The notes under the pieces were generated by a model. It made no database searches. It was not told the DNA's origin and saw only the letters and a program-made list of their open reading frames with translations. Both the position numbers and the translations under genes were made by a program. This document shows positions 21,424 to 31,450 of a DNA stretch of 64,000 nucleotides, one piece after another (position 1 is the first letter of the stretch; each line of letters opens with the position of its first letter). This DNA comes from Excoecaria cochinchinensis (lineage: Eukaryota > Streptophyta > Magnoliopsida > Malpighiales > Euphorbiaceae), in assembly GCA_947683425.1 (NCBI GenBank), contig CANTUQ010000035.1:3519001-3583000 (forward strand). Direction: 5' to 3'.

Positions 21424-21720
21424 AAAAAGGAAAAGGAATTTGAAAAAAAGGAAAAGGAGTTTCAAAAAGGAAAAGGAATTTGAAAAAAAAGGGAAAAGGA
21501 GAAAAGGAGTTTGAAAAAAAAAGGAAAAGGAGTTTGAAAAAAAGAGAAAAAGAGTTTGAAAAAAAAAAGAAAAGGAGTTTTAAAAAAGGGAAAAGGAGTT
21601 TGAAAAAAAGGAAAAGGAGTTGAAAAAAAGGAAAAGGAGTTTGGAAAAAAAAAGGGAAAAGGAGGTTGAAAAAAAGGAGGAGGAGTTTGAAAAAAAAGGA
21701 AAAGGAGTTTAAAAAAAAAG
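21424..21720 (+). repeat. Purine satellite, unit about 20 bp
   Basis: Roughly 15 degenerate units of GGAAAAGGAGTTTGAAAAA. One partial unit lies left of the inserted LTR (20598-20617). Almost pure purine on this strand apart from the TTT of each unit. Confidence 0.88.
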
Positions 21721-21791
21721 GTTTTGGAGAGAGGATTTTTTGGGAAAGAGAAGTTTTTGAGGAAATATAAAGAAAAAAGGAATCCCTTGAG

Positions 21792-22369
21792 ATGTTAGAT
21801 CAAGAAACATTGGATGAGTTAAAGAAAGATACTAAGGTGTTCAAAGAAGACCTTAAAAATACTGAATTGCTGTTTAAACAACTTTTTAGATAGCTAAATA
21901 AGTGTTTAAAAAAGGAGAAAAGAAAGAAGGAAGAAGAAGTTGTAGTAGAAGAAATTGTTTGTGAAGTTGAAAGAGATACTATAGATTCATATGATGAAGA
22001 GGTTGTGAATGATAAAGAAGTAAGTGAAAGTGAAGATGTTGCCTTGAGTAAAAAGGAGGCTGTTTGTGTAGCTGAGATGGAACATCAGCATGATACGATT
22101 GATCCTTTATTGCCTGAGCAGTCTGAATTGAACATGAAAAAAGAAGAGAATCATGATACCAACGAAATGGTTGTATTGACTAACCATATTTTTCCTAGTG
22201 ATTTTGTTAATTTGTAGAAGCATTATGAGTTCTTTCCTGAAGAAGCTTTCATATTATTTCCATCTGTGCATAAGACCACATATGAAGATCAATTTATTCC
22301 ACAAGTTTCCATTCCTAACTTGAACAAGACGAAGATTCGAGGATGAATCTTTTCTAAAGAGGGAGGGAA
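21792..22369 (+). pseudogene. A2 acidic-domain ORF without capsid (broken)
   Basis: A short start (MLDQETLDELKKDTKVFKED) leads to a remnant LFKQLF and then the acidic domain: KRKKEEEVVVEEIVCEVERD, ESEDVALSKKEAVCVAEMEH, ILFPSVHKTTYEDQF, PNLNKTKIRG. The capsid region is absent, as in the copy at 6758. Stops at about 21890, 22217 and 22344 break the frame. The product is unrecognised; only its recurrence next to the purine tract argues that it matters. Confidence 0.72.
22356..22369 (+). other. A2 polypurine tract
   Basis: AAAGAGGGAGGGAA immediately before the 3' LTR; uninterrupted purines. Confidence 0.87.
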
Positions 22370-22745
22370 TGATGCGTGCATAGGGGGGTCAACATTGCAA
22401 GATTATAAACATTGCATGTTCGGATTCATGGAGATTAAATTTTAGGAAGTTAAAGAAGACTTAAAGATTTTGAACACTTTTGAATATCATCGTTTGGCTT
22501 GGCTGAATTTTCTTCAAGGGAGAGGATTTGCTTATCTTATTCTTTTGCATCAATAACTAATTTTTTATCAAGGTATTTTCTTGTGGCGAAATCTGTTCTT
22601 ATGCTTTAAATCAACCTTATTATATGCGTTTCCTTTAATAAATTGATTGGGGTTCATTAGGGTTGGGGATTTATACATATTTTTATTCTTGCCATATTTT
22701 ATGTTCTAGGGGTTTCGGGTTCTTTAGCCTTGGGGTTCTACATCA
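22370..22745 (+). mobile_element. A2 3' LTR (short form)
   Basis: 376 bp with the same internal deletion as the 5' LTR, ending GGGGTTCTACATCA. About 20 differences by eye from the 5' copy suggest an older insertion than T1. Confidence 0.87.
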
Positions 22746-22805
22746 AAAGGAAAGTTTGACTTAAGAGAGAGAGAGAGAGAACGTGAGGACAACCTTGGCC
22801 CTTTC

Positions 22806-23711
22806 TGATACGGATCCAATAATAATGCCATCAACCACCAAAGATCCTTTGAAGATGCCTAGTGGTCCAATAACAAGAGGACGTACTCAAAAGCTAAAGA
22901 TGGCTATTTCATCTTTTGTTCAAGACTTTGTCACTCAAGAAATTCATGAAGAGGCTATTGAGAAATGCTATGGAGAGCTTGAAGGCCAAATTAAAGTACT
23001 TAGCCTTTTGAAAGCCAAATTAAAGTACTTAGCCTTTTGAAAGCAAGTGAAGGAATTGGGCCAATTTAAGCCATCAAGGGCTTATATGACTTTGGGCTTT
23101 AATTGTACAAGTCATGTGCTTCATTTGAAAGTCACATGACTCACTTAAATTATATTCTAAAAGGGCTAGGCGTGTGGGCTTCTTATTTGGGCTTAGTTTA
23201 GTAAGTTTGGTTATTTATTTAGTCTTTCTTTTGGGCTTTCATATTCAGCCTATAAGAGTTAACTTTAAGTGTGTTTATTTTTTTAGTTTGGGCTTAATTT
23301 ATCTTGTAAAACCCATGATAATTTCGGCCTATGTGTGTTTAAGGCCTTATTAGGGTTTGTTTTTAGGTTTTAAGGGTAATTAGGTTTAGCCACCATATAT
23401 ATAGGCTAATATGAGTTGTAAACTTCAGATTTTGATCAATTAAACTTTTGAGAGTCTTCTCTTATTGGCTTGGCCGAATTCTATAGAGAGATTAGTGAGG
23501 ATTGCTTGCTTATTTTTCTATTGCATGAAGAATTTGATTACTTATCAATTATCTTGATTGTGGCGTTTTCATCTTCTTCGTTTTTCCCGATCATTTGCGT
23601 TTTCAATCACAAGTTGATTGTTCAATAGGGAGGGATTTTATCTCTTTGTTTCTTTGCTAACCATCTTGTATGTGTGGGTTTGTAGCTTGTTAGTTATTGG
23701 GTTCCACATCA
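22806..23711 (+). mobile_element. Solo family-B LTR (variant B')
   Basis: The LTR is 906 bp, TGATACGGATCCAATAATA to TTGGGTTCCACATCA, with a perfect TSD CTTTC (22801-22805 and 23712-23716). On its plus strand it encodes a pol tail (MPSTTKDPLKMPSGPITRGR to about 23040) diverged from the main B tail (FVTQEIHEEAIEKCYGELEG). It lies in T2. Confidence 0.9.
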
Positions 23712-23828
23712 CTTTCTCTCGTTCAGCTCCCCCTCCCTATGTGTTCTTCTTCTTTCTTCCTCTTTGGTCACCCCCAAAAACCCTTGGATTTCTAAGGTGG
23801 TCTTGGCAAATTCTAGTATGTGGGTAAG

Positions 23829-23858
23829 TTGTTGTTGTTGTTGTTGTTGTTGTTGTTC
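23829..23858 (+). repeat. (GTT)n microsatellite
   Basis: Ten GTT units followed by CTT units, in the transcribed part of the T2 LTR. The poly-Cys and poly-Thr frames here are translations of this repeat. Confidence 0.95.
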
Positions 23859-24384
23859 TTCTTCTTCTTTCCTCCTTGTGTTTTCCGTTGGTGTGTTTAC
23901 GAGGGTATTTAGGGTTTTGAGTTTTGTGTGTTTTGAGGTTTGTTTGTTCAGAGTTGCCTCCAAAGGAAGCCAAAGGTAAAGAGAAGGTTAGAGGGAGTTC
24001 ATCCAAGTGATTGTGGTGGAGCTTTGTATCTCAAGGTTTGGGAATTTTGTGTTTTTGGATAATATTGATTTATGACATGAACTTCTGGAAATTGATGAAA
24101 TTAAGCATGATTATATGTATATTTACATGAGTGTTTTTAGTTTTGTGTTGAATTTAAAAGTGATGATGGTTTGAAGTGAAAATTGTTGATGTGATAATAT
24201 GATGAAATTGGTGATTTTGGTATGATTTTGACTAAATTAATGAATTAAGTGGCTTGAGATGCTAAGTAGGAGTTTTAACTTGACAAAATTGAGTTTGATG
24301 GCATAATTTAAGAGTGGTGTTGAAGTTGGATTTTGGGGTTATGGTTTGGGAAAGTGTATAACATGAATTTTCTAGGTTTTTGAT

Positions 24385-24762
24385 GAGTCACACGGCAGTA
24401 TGGAATGCCTTACCACCATGTGATCGTATTTCTGGGTTGAGTTTTGTTTGTCCGTGGGGTTACATGGTGTTAACGGCTTGTCATACCGCCATGTAAATGC
24501 CTACTAATTTGATGAGTTGCTGTGGTTCACGGTTTACACAGGGGTATGGGTTTGTCATACCATCTTGTAAATACATTCTGTTTTGATGAATTGCTTTTGC
24601 ACATTTTTACACGGCAGTAAGGTTTCGTCATACCGCCGTGTAAGTGCCATTCTATTTTCGTAGGAGTTTTGCCCAGACAAGCCACACGGCTGTCAGGTTT
24701 CCTTGACCACCGAGTGGAATGTCTTACACATCGGTAAGGTTTCGTCATACCGCCGTGTAAAA
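24385..24762 (+). repeat. Hairpin array in the T2 LTR
   Basis: Repeated half-sites of a CACGGCGGTATGACG type. The clearest hairpins are 24607-24643 (TTACACGGC paired with GCCGTGTAA) and 24724-24760 (CGGTA paired with TACCG within TTACACA...GTGTAA). Related half-sites occur at 24386, 24478 and 24553. The array sits between the splice-like region and the GTGGATAGATAA block, as P2-P3 do in T1. Confidence 0.78.
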
Positions 24763-25171
24763 GCTCCCTGTTTTGAAAAATTAAAATTTTGAATTTTGTC
24801 TTATTTGTCTGTTTTGAGTACGTTTTTACTTTTAGTTTTTAGCTATTGGATTATTGCCTAGTAGATGATGTTGAATTGTAGCATTTACCTTAAGATATGT
24901 TTAAATTCTTATGTGATGAGTATGGGATATTGTATTGATGCCTAACCTGCGAATGTCAAATAAGTGGATAGATAAACATGCCTATAAAGATCAGTTAACT
25001 GCAGCCATACGTTTTGGACCTTGATCAGGTCTCCGTTTGGATCCTCGCGATCCCTTTTGAATTTGGATCTTGTTTAAAATCCCATGCGAAAATGTTTTGG
25101 AACAAAAGAAAATAATTATTTTGATACCCTTGGGTATCCATGCGTTAAGAAAGATATTGTTGGTACCTACG

Positions 25172-26046
25172 TGATGCGGAACCCAATAGCTAACGAGCTA
25201 CTATAGAAGGAATACAATTCGAATAGCAAAGCAAATCAGATAAACACCCTCCCTATTTAACCCATAAACAACTTGTGAATGGAAACGCAAATAATCGGGA
25301 AATAAGAACCTGAAAAATGCCATAATTAAACAATTGATAAGTTAATCAAATTCTTCATGCAATAGAAAAGAAAGCAATCCACTTTCCATCTAAGTAAAGA
25401 AATTCGGCTATGCTAAAGAGAATATCATTTAAATCTGAAATTCTTAACATAGCATATCCTATTTATAGGGTGACTAACCCTAAGTAACAAATAACCTAAA
25501 GAAAACCCTAATAAGGCCTTTAACTAAGGTAGGCCAAATTTCCATGGGCTTAAGCTATTAAATAAGCCCATTTACAAAGGCTAAACATAACTTAAAACAA
25601 AACCCAATAATAATTTTAAAAGAGTTGGCCGAATTTTTCAAGCCCAAAAGAAAAAGACTAACTAAAACCCAATAAGCTAAAATAAACCCATTTAAAGAAA
25701 GCCCGAAACGTCTAGCCTAACTTTACAACTTAAATGAGTCGTGACTTTTTAAATGAAGCCAATGACTTGCACAATTAAAGTCCAAGTTGTATAAAACCCA
25801 AAAATGAATTAAGTTGGCCTAATTCCATTACAAGCTTCCAAAAGGCTAAGTACTTTACAAATGCCTCCTTCAAGTTCTCTTTGACACTTCTCAAAGGCAT
25901 CTTCATGTAGCTCTTGAGTAACAAAGCCTTGCACATAGGCTGTCGTAGCCATCTTTAGCTTCTTAGCTCGCCCTCTTATGATTGGACCACTTGGCATCTT
26001 CAAAGGGTCTTTAGTGGATGGTGTTTTGCATGGCTGATCCGTATCA
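25172..26046 (-). mobile_element. Family-B LTR (3' LTR of a broken element)
   Basis: The LTR is 875 bp, TGATGCGGAACCCAATAGC to GATCCGTATCA. A minus-strand purine tract (26047-26060) and integrase C-terminus follow. The left flank is CTACG in T2. The rest of the element is lost at 26223, so the TSD cannot be tested. Confidence 0.85.
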
Positions 26047-26222
26047 TTCCCTCCCTCCTCAAAAAGATTTGTCCTCAAATTTGAATCCACATCAAAAGGA
26101 GAAAGGTCAGAAACATTAAATGTAGTTGAAACACCATACTCACCTGGCAAGTTTATTTTATATGCATTATCGTTGATGCGCTCCAAGACTTGAAAAGGAC
26201 CATCACCACGTGCATAGAACTT
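25809..26222 (-). pseudogene. pol: Family-B integrase C-terminus plus LTR-encoded tail
   Basis: On the minus strand: ARGDGPFQVLERINDNAYKI (GPY/F-type module), TTFNVSDLSPF, NLFEEGGNDTDQ. It then runs across the purine tract into the LTR as DPLKMPSGPIIRGRAKKLKM and ends in EACNGIRPT. This segment has no stop, but everything upstream is missing. The tail is basic, is conserved among B copies and has no chromodomain that I can see. Confidence 0.82.
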
Positions 26223-26570
26223 TGATGCGTGCATAGGGGGGGTTAACATTGCAAGATTATAAACATTGCAAGTTCAGATTCATGGAGATCAAATTTGGGG
26301 AATTTAAAGAAGGCTTGAAGGAAGTCCATGGGCCGAATTTATGAAGAAGCCAAATCGAAGATTGACATGTGCTAGTTATGTGATAACTGACATGTGCCGA
26401 TCATGTGACACTTGACATGTACCGGACATGTGACCTTGACATGTGCTAAGCATGTGCCATGTCATGTGCTATACATGTGAGCTAAATCATGTGCAATGCA
26501 TGTGCTAATTCATGGATTAAGGGGTTGTTTTGTTTGGGCTTTTTATTGGAGCCTTAACTAATGTTTTAAT
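26223..26570 (+). mobile_element. Family-A LTR, truncated
   Basis: It starts TGATGCGTGCATAGGGG and includes a CATG array (26365-26510). It stops soon after GGGGTTGTTTTGTTTGGGC, before the TATA region. The end at about 26570 is approximate. Family-B leader follows. Confidence 0.75.
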
Positions 26571-26829
26571 CAAGACTTTATGATTAAAACATATAACCTT
26601 TTCTTTTCTTAACTTTACCTTGAATTTGTGAAATAGCCTTGAACCAAAATCTTGAACATCTTGAATCCAAATCCTAGTAGAAAAAGTTCATAGATTAGTT
26701 TACCGATTGTTTAAAAAAAAGAAAAGTACTGTTCACAGCACTATTCATGTTACTGTTCACGTTACTGTTCACAAAAAAGGAGGAAAACGAAAAAAATAGA
26801 AGAAAAGAGAGGAGAAGAGAAAATAAGGA
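26571..26829 (+). mobile_element. Family-B leader of a deletion derivative
   Basis: Non-coding. It matches the reverse complement of 3650-3850, including the CTGTTCAC repeats at 26727-26772. Confidence 0.7.
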
Positions 26830-27126
26830 GATTGTTGATATCATAGAGCTTCATAGGTATGATTCCATGGAGGAAATGTTGAGTATGGCAATGAAGATTG
26901 AAAAACAGAAGAAGAGTAGGAGCTTCAACCGAACTAGCAACAACTTAAGGGATAGTTTGGGATCTAGATGGACCAAAGGGAGGATAGAAAAGACTTTAGG
27001 GGATCCAAACCTTATGGGGCAGATTTGGGTTCCAAAGATGCAAAAGTTGTCCAATCACCGTCCAAAGTTGTAAAAGGTAACCCTAATACTCCAACTCCTA
27101 GTAGAGAGATTAAATGCTTTAAATGC
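26830..27126 (+). pseudogene. gag: Deletion-derivative B gag, second copy
   Basis: Same architecture as 3364-3622: a Lys/Glu-rich start translated from leader, joined at NKEIVDIIELHRYDSMEEML, then NRTSNNLRDSLGSRWTKG. A frameshift near 26980 separates this from SKPYGADLGSKDAKVVQ. It just reaches IKCFKC of the zinc knuckle before a break. The shared breakpoint with 3622 indicates descent from one deleted source copy. Confidence 0.76.
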
Positions 27127-27378
27127 TTGAGGATTAGGGGCAGCAATTAATCCTTTTCTAAATAGAGGTAGGAATCCTTTAAGTGATAGGAAAAAAATTA
27201 ATCCTATTTGTTTTGGGAATAAGCTTTCAAATCCCAATCCACCTTTGATTAGTATTATCCAATTCGGAAAAGGGTTCATTTGTGCTATCATTTGCCAACC
27301 ATTTTTGGTATCATTTTTCTATCATTTACTATCCATTTTTGGTATCATTTTCCTATCATTTGCCAACCATTTTTGGTA
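27127..27378 (+). mobile_element. Displaced family-B leader segment
   Basis: Leader sequence (GGGGCAGCAATTAATCC and a minisatellite of ATTTTTGGTATCATTTT units) placed after gag instead of before it. At about 27378 it abuts minus-strand pol, so this is an inversion or recombination junction. Confidence 0.7.
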
Positions 27379-28560
27379 GTTGGGCTCCATGAAGCTTCTC
27401 ACTGAAATATGCTACTGATTTCCTTTCTTGCATTAGAACAGCCCCAATACCTACACCAGAAGCATCACGTTCAATTTCAAAATTCTTATCAAAATTAGGC
27501 AAAGATAAAATAAGAGCAGAACACAACTTCCCTTTCAAATTTTCAAAAGCCTTTTGCTATGCTTCTCCCCACTTAAACCCAACTTCTTTCTTGATTATTT
27601 CTGTAAGTGGTGCAGCAATGGTAGAGAAATCCTGCACAAATCGCCTATAGAAGCTTGCCAAACCATGGAATCTCCTCACATCCGAAATGGATTTAAGCGT
27701 TGGCCATTCCTTTATTGCTTTCACTTTCTCCTCATCCACTTCAATTCCCTGTGCACTCACCACAAAACCAAGAAACACAAGTCTATCTATACAAAATGTG
27801 CATTTCATAAGTTTCGCATACAACTGTTCATGCCTCAATGTTTGCAATACTAACTTAACATGCTCAAGATGTTCTTCATAAGACTTGCTGTAAATGAGTA
27901 TATCATCAAAATAGACAACAACAAACTTCCCTAAGTATGCACGCAACACATGGTTCATAAGTCTCATAAAAGTGCTAGGGGCATTAGATAGCCCAAATGG
28001 CATGACTAACCATTCATACAATCCATACTTAGTCTTAAAAGTTGTTTTCCATTCATCACCAGGTTTCATTCTTATTTGATGATATCCACTCATTAAATCA
28101 ATCTTAGTAAAATAAACAATACCACATAACTCATCTAACATATCATCAAGCCTAGGGATAGGATGTCTATACTTTACAATGATTTTATTGGCTCCACGGC
28201 AGTCAACACACATTCTCCAAGTTCCATCCTTCTTAGGCACCAAAAGTACGAGTACTGCACACGGACTTATACTTTCTCTAACCAATCCCTTCTCCATGAG
28301 TTCTTCCACTTGCCTTTGCATTTCCTTACTCTCCAAAGGATTGCTCCTATAGTCTGGTTGGTTGGGAGTGGTTGATCCAGGCATAAAATCTATTTGATGT
28401 TCTATCCCTCTCAAAGGTGGTAAACCATTTGGTAGCTCATCAGGAAAAACATCTGAATAGTCCTGCAACAAAGACATGAAACTAGAAGGCAAAGATTCAT
28501 GTTCAATGTCAGTGTTAGAAAATAAAATCTCTTTGTAAGTTACAAGGATCAATGGCTGCC
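27379..28560 (-). pseudogene. pol: Family-B reverse transcriptase and start of RNase H
   Basis: The largest coding stretch in the window. On the minus strand: DYSDVFPDELPNGLPPLRGI, VPKKDGTWRMCVDCRGANKI, YFTKIDLMSGYHQIRMKPGD, LVMPFGLSNAPSTFMRLMN and the catalytic YFDDILIYSKS, then the thumb (SFYRRFVQDFSTIAAPLTEI). RT is open over about 334 codons. A TAG at 27557-27559 precedes the RNase H start (FEIERDASGVGIGAVLMQE), which is cut off at the 27378 junction. The same TAG occurs in the copy at 39189. Synthesis of cDNA is the family function; this copy cannot encode a full pol. Confidence 0.9.
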
Positions 28561-29673
28561 TGATATGAGCACGACCAAGCATAATGGCACAAAGTCAAGG
28601 TCAAAGAAACTTAAAGAAGTACTACAAGTATTCATGAGACCTTATATGGAGAAGATGCAAGTTCAAGAGGAGAATGAAGCTAAATTGGGCTATGAAGATA
28701 AGTTGGGGCAGCATGGTGTATTGGGCCTTCAAGCTACTTTGTTTAGTTTCTATTCTTGTAATGACATACAATTAAATGTAATTGGGTAGCCTAGTACCTT
28801 AGAAAATGTTTTGGGCTTATTTAGTTAGGTTTGTTTTATTTTTGGGCTTATTTGATTTAAGTGGGTAGGCTAAAGTTGGGCTTATCTCTTCTAAAGAGTT
28901 GGGCCTAAATAACTAATTGAGGCTTAGAATACATGAGGGGGCCGAATTTTACAAGGGAGAGCTAAATTTGGATGGGTTTGAGTTAAATTTAGGTTTATGC
29001 CTACATTGGTGAACTTGGGGTCCTAAATTTTAGGAATAGATTTTTCTTGATTAATACTTCGGGATATTATCAAGTAGAGTTTGATAAAGAAACAATAGCT
29101 TGAACTTATCGTGAGTAAGTTGGCCGAATTCCACTTGTAGCCGAAATTGAGTCTACATTCATTTTCCTTAGGATAATCACTAGCTTTTAGGATTATTTTC
29201 AGATTGTATTTATCTTTTTTTATTCATGTACTTAGTCCATATTATGGCCAATTACATCTAGATAAAGGTTAGGAATTATCTTTGTTATTTATTTTATTAA
29301 TTATCTCTTAGAGTTAGTGTTTGATTATAACTCCTCTAGGGAGGTGTGGCTGCCTAGCCTATATAAAGGGCTGAACATCTTCATTTGTACCTTACATTTT
29401 GCATATTTATGATTAATGAATTTTCATTGGCTGAATTTATGAGAGAATTTTTATTGATTCTTGCTATTGTATGAAGAATTAGACTTAGGCAATTTGTATG
29501 ATTAATATATGCTTGATTCTTGTTCTTCTTACTTTTTAAATCAATCTATTATAAGAGTTTCCATTCAATCTTGTTTGGGGGTTCTTTAGATTGGGGGTTT
29601 ATTCACTTGTTTATGATCAATATTCATGGTATGTTGGCGTTCTAGTTTGCATATAGGCTGGGGTTCCGCATCA
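28561..29673 (+). mobile_element. Solo family-C LTR
   Basis: The LTR is 1113 bp, TGATATGAGCACGACC to GGCTGGGGTTCCGCATCA, with a perfect TSD CTGCC (28556-28560 and 29674-29678). It splits family-B pol. The plus strand encodes the family-C pol tail (STTKHNGTKSRSKKLKEVLQ to GVLGL). Probable core promoter CCTATATAAAGGG near 29360. Confidence 0.92.
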
Positions 29674-29733
29674 CTGCCCTATTGCTAAAGCACTCTTAAT
29701 CTCTTTTGCCCTTACATAAAAATTTTGTTTTTG

Positions 29734-30642
29734 TGATGCGGAACCCAATAGCTATCGAGCTACAAACCCACACATGCAATTCGAATAGCAAACTAAATCA
29801 AATAAACACCCTCTCTATTGAACCCCCAAACAATTTGTGAATGGAAATGCAAATAATCAGGAAATAAGAACCTGAAAAACACCACAATCAAACAATTGAT
29901 AAGTTAATCGAATTCTTCATGCAATAGAAAAGAAAAGCAAGCAAATCTCACAAATCTAATCTATTAGAATTTTGGCAAAGCCAAGAAAAGAGGATAGCCT
30001 CCAATGTTTAATAATTCCAATCTCTCTTTACATACAAATTCGTTTTTTAGGAGTATTTATACTCCTTTAAGCTAATAAAAATCCTAATTAATCAAATAGG
30101 CATTTAAACATGGGCCTTACACCAAGATAACTAAAGCCCTCCTTAATTAACTTAAAATGAAGCCCAAAAAGCCTAAAAAGAACTAATTAAATAAGCCCAA
30201 GATAATTAAAGCCCATTTCACTTAAATAAGCCCAAAAGAATAAGTTAAGGCCTAACATATTCAAATAATCAAATAAAAATAATAAATAAAAGCCTAAACT
30301 AAAAGCCCAAAAAAATCAGCCCCTTAAGTCCATTAATTGGCACATGCATTGCACATGTAATTGATGTGTACATGCAGATGGCACATGCATAGCACAAGAC
30401 ATGGCACATGTCTAGCACAACATGGATGACATATGTCAAGGTCACATGACTTGCACATGTCAAGGTGTCACATGACTTGCACATGCCTCTCTTCAAAGTC
30501 TCTTTTTGATTCGGCTTCCTTATAATTCAGTAATTCAGTAAACCACCTTCAAGCCTTCTTTAACTTCCATAAATTTAATCTCCATAAATCCGAACTTGCA
30601 AAGTTTATAATCTTGCAATGTTGACCCCCTGTGCAAGCATCA
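29734..30642 (-). mobile_element. Solo mosaic A/B LTR
   Basis: The LTR is 909 bp, TGATGCGGAACCCAATAGC to CCCCTGTGCAAGCATCA, with a perfect TSD TTTTG (29729-29733 and 30643-30647). The unbroken target is seen at 40240. The first ~270 bp are family-B R-U5; from about 29990 it is family-A U3 (TATTTATA box, AAATCCTAATTAATC, CATG array). The TSD shows that LTRs of this mosaic type integrated as such. Confidence 0.92.
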
Positions 30643-30647
30643 TTTTG

Positions 30648-31450
30648 CCTCCCACCTTTCTTATTTTCACTCACCAATGGGCCATTTATTTGTTTTGTTT
30701 CTTTCTAGCCTCTTTTCCCCCTTTTCTTTCTTTTTCTCTCTTAATATCACTTTGGGTCATAGCCCCACTCCCCTCTTCTCTCTTGGCTGAGGCCTCTTTC
30801 CCCTTCTCAGCTAGTTTCTTTTGGTCTTCAAACACCTCTTGAGGTGATAATGGTGCTAATGTAACCTTTGTACCTTCATAGGAAAATGAGTAACGGTTAG
30901 TGTATCTATTATGCAAAACATGTCTATTAAATTGCCAAGGCCTCCCCAAAAGTCAATGGCCTGCATGGATACGTACCACATCACAAACCACCTCATCCTT
31001 ATACCTCCCAATAGAAAATGGCACTCTTACTTACCGTGTTACCTTGACCTCTCCACTATCGTTCAACCATTGTAATTTATAAGGTCTAGGATGCTTTTCA
31101 CATACCAAATTCAGCTTCTCAACCATATTCACACTAGCTACATTGGTGCAATTACCTCCATCAACAATAACCATGCACACCCTATCATTAATTAAACACT
31201 TAGTGTGGAATATGTTTTCTCTTTATTCTAGGCTCTCTTCCTTAATATTCAAGCTCAAAGCTCGCCTAGCAACTAATGATTTCCCACTTTCAGCAACTAA
31301 TAACTCTCCCTCACTATCACAATCACTACAATCTTCCAAAGGAGGCATCTCGTCTTCACTATGGTCTAATTCAGAAATAATTTCCCCATCATCCCTAGCT
31401 ATTATTACCCTTTTATTAGGACAGTCACATGCCATATGCACCTTTCCCAA
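30648..31450 (-). pseudogene. pol: Family-B gag end, protease and linker
   Basis: The minus strand has a damaged zinc knuckle (second Cys codon is TGA) and PLEDCSDCDSEGELLVAES. The aspartic-protease region has IVDGG in place of the textbook DSG, then VASVNMVEKLNL and HPRPYKLQWLNDSGEVKV. A Lys/Glu-rich linker to RT follows. It continues through 29679-29733 to the RT at 28560. A TAA replaces the codon after the VTR motif near 31033. Confidence 0.78.

Larger units (their letters stand above)
19925..22745 (+). mobile_element. A2: gag-only element with short LTRs
   Basis: The element is 2821 bp including one nested solo LTR, with a perfect TSD AAAGG (19920-19924 and 22746-22750). LTRs are 377 and 376 bp, about 500 bp shorter than other family-A LTRs: both lack the CATG array, the GGGCTT region and the TATA box. 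Primer site at 20304, purine satellite at 21424, broken acidic-domain ORF, purine tract at 22356-22369. Confidence 0.9.
19729..25171 (+). mobile_element. T2: Tekay/Del-like LTR in three pieces
   Basis: Its own sequence is 19729-19924, 22746-22805 and 23712-25171. It starts TGTAACACCCCAATTCC. A TG repeat lies at 19763-19780, a GTT repeat at 23829, and GAAGCCAAAGGTAAAGAG resembles T1's splice-like region. Near 24965 GTGGATAGATAAACATGCC matches T1 at 13182. The pieces are separated by an A element (TSD AAAGG) and a solo LTR (TSD CTTTC). A B LTR cuts it off at 25172 and no internal region remains. Confidence 0.75.

Noticed and set aside
22783..23040. Independent small host gene
   Set aside because: It is the pol tail frame encoded inside a family-B' LTR with TSD CTTTC; the first bases lie in T2.
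23709..24006. Poly-Cys, poly-Gln and poly-Thr frames
   Set aside because: All derive from the GTT/CTT microsatellite in the T2 LTR.
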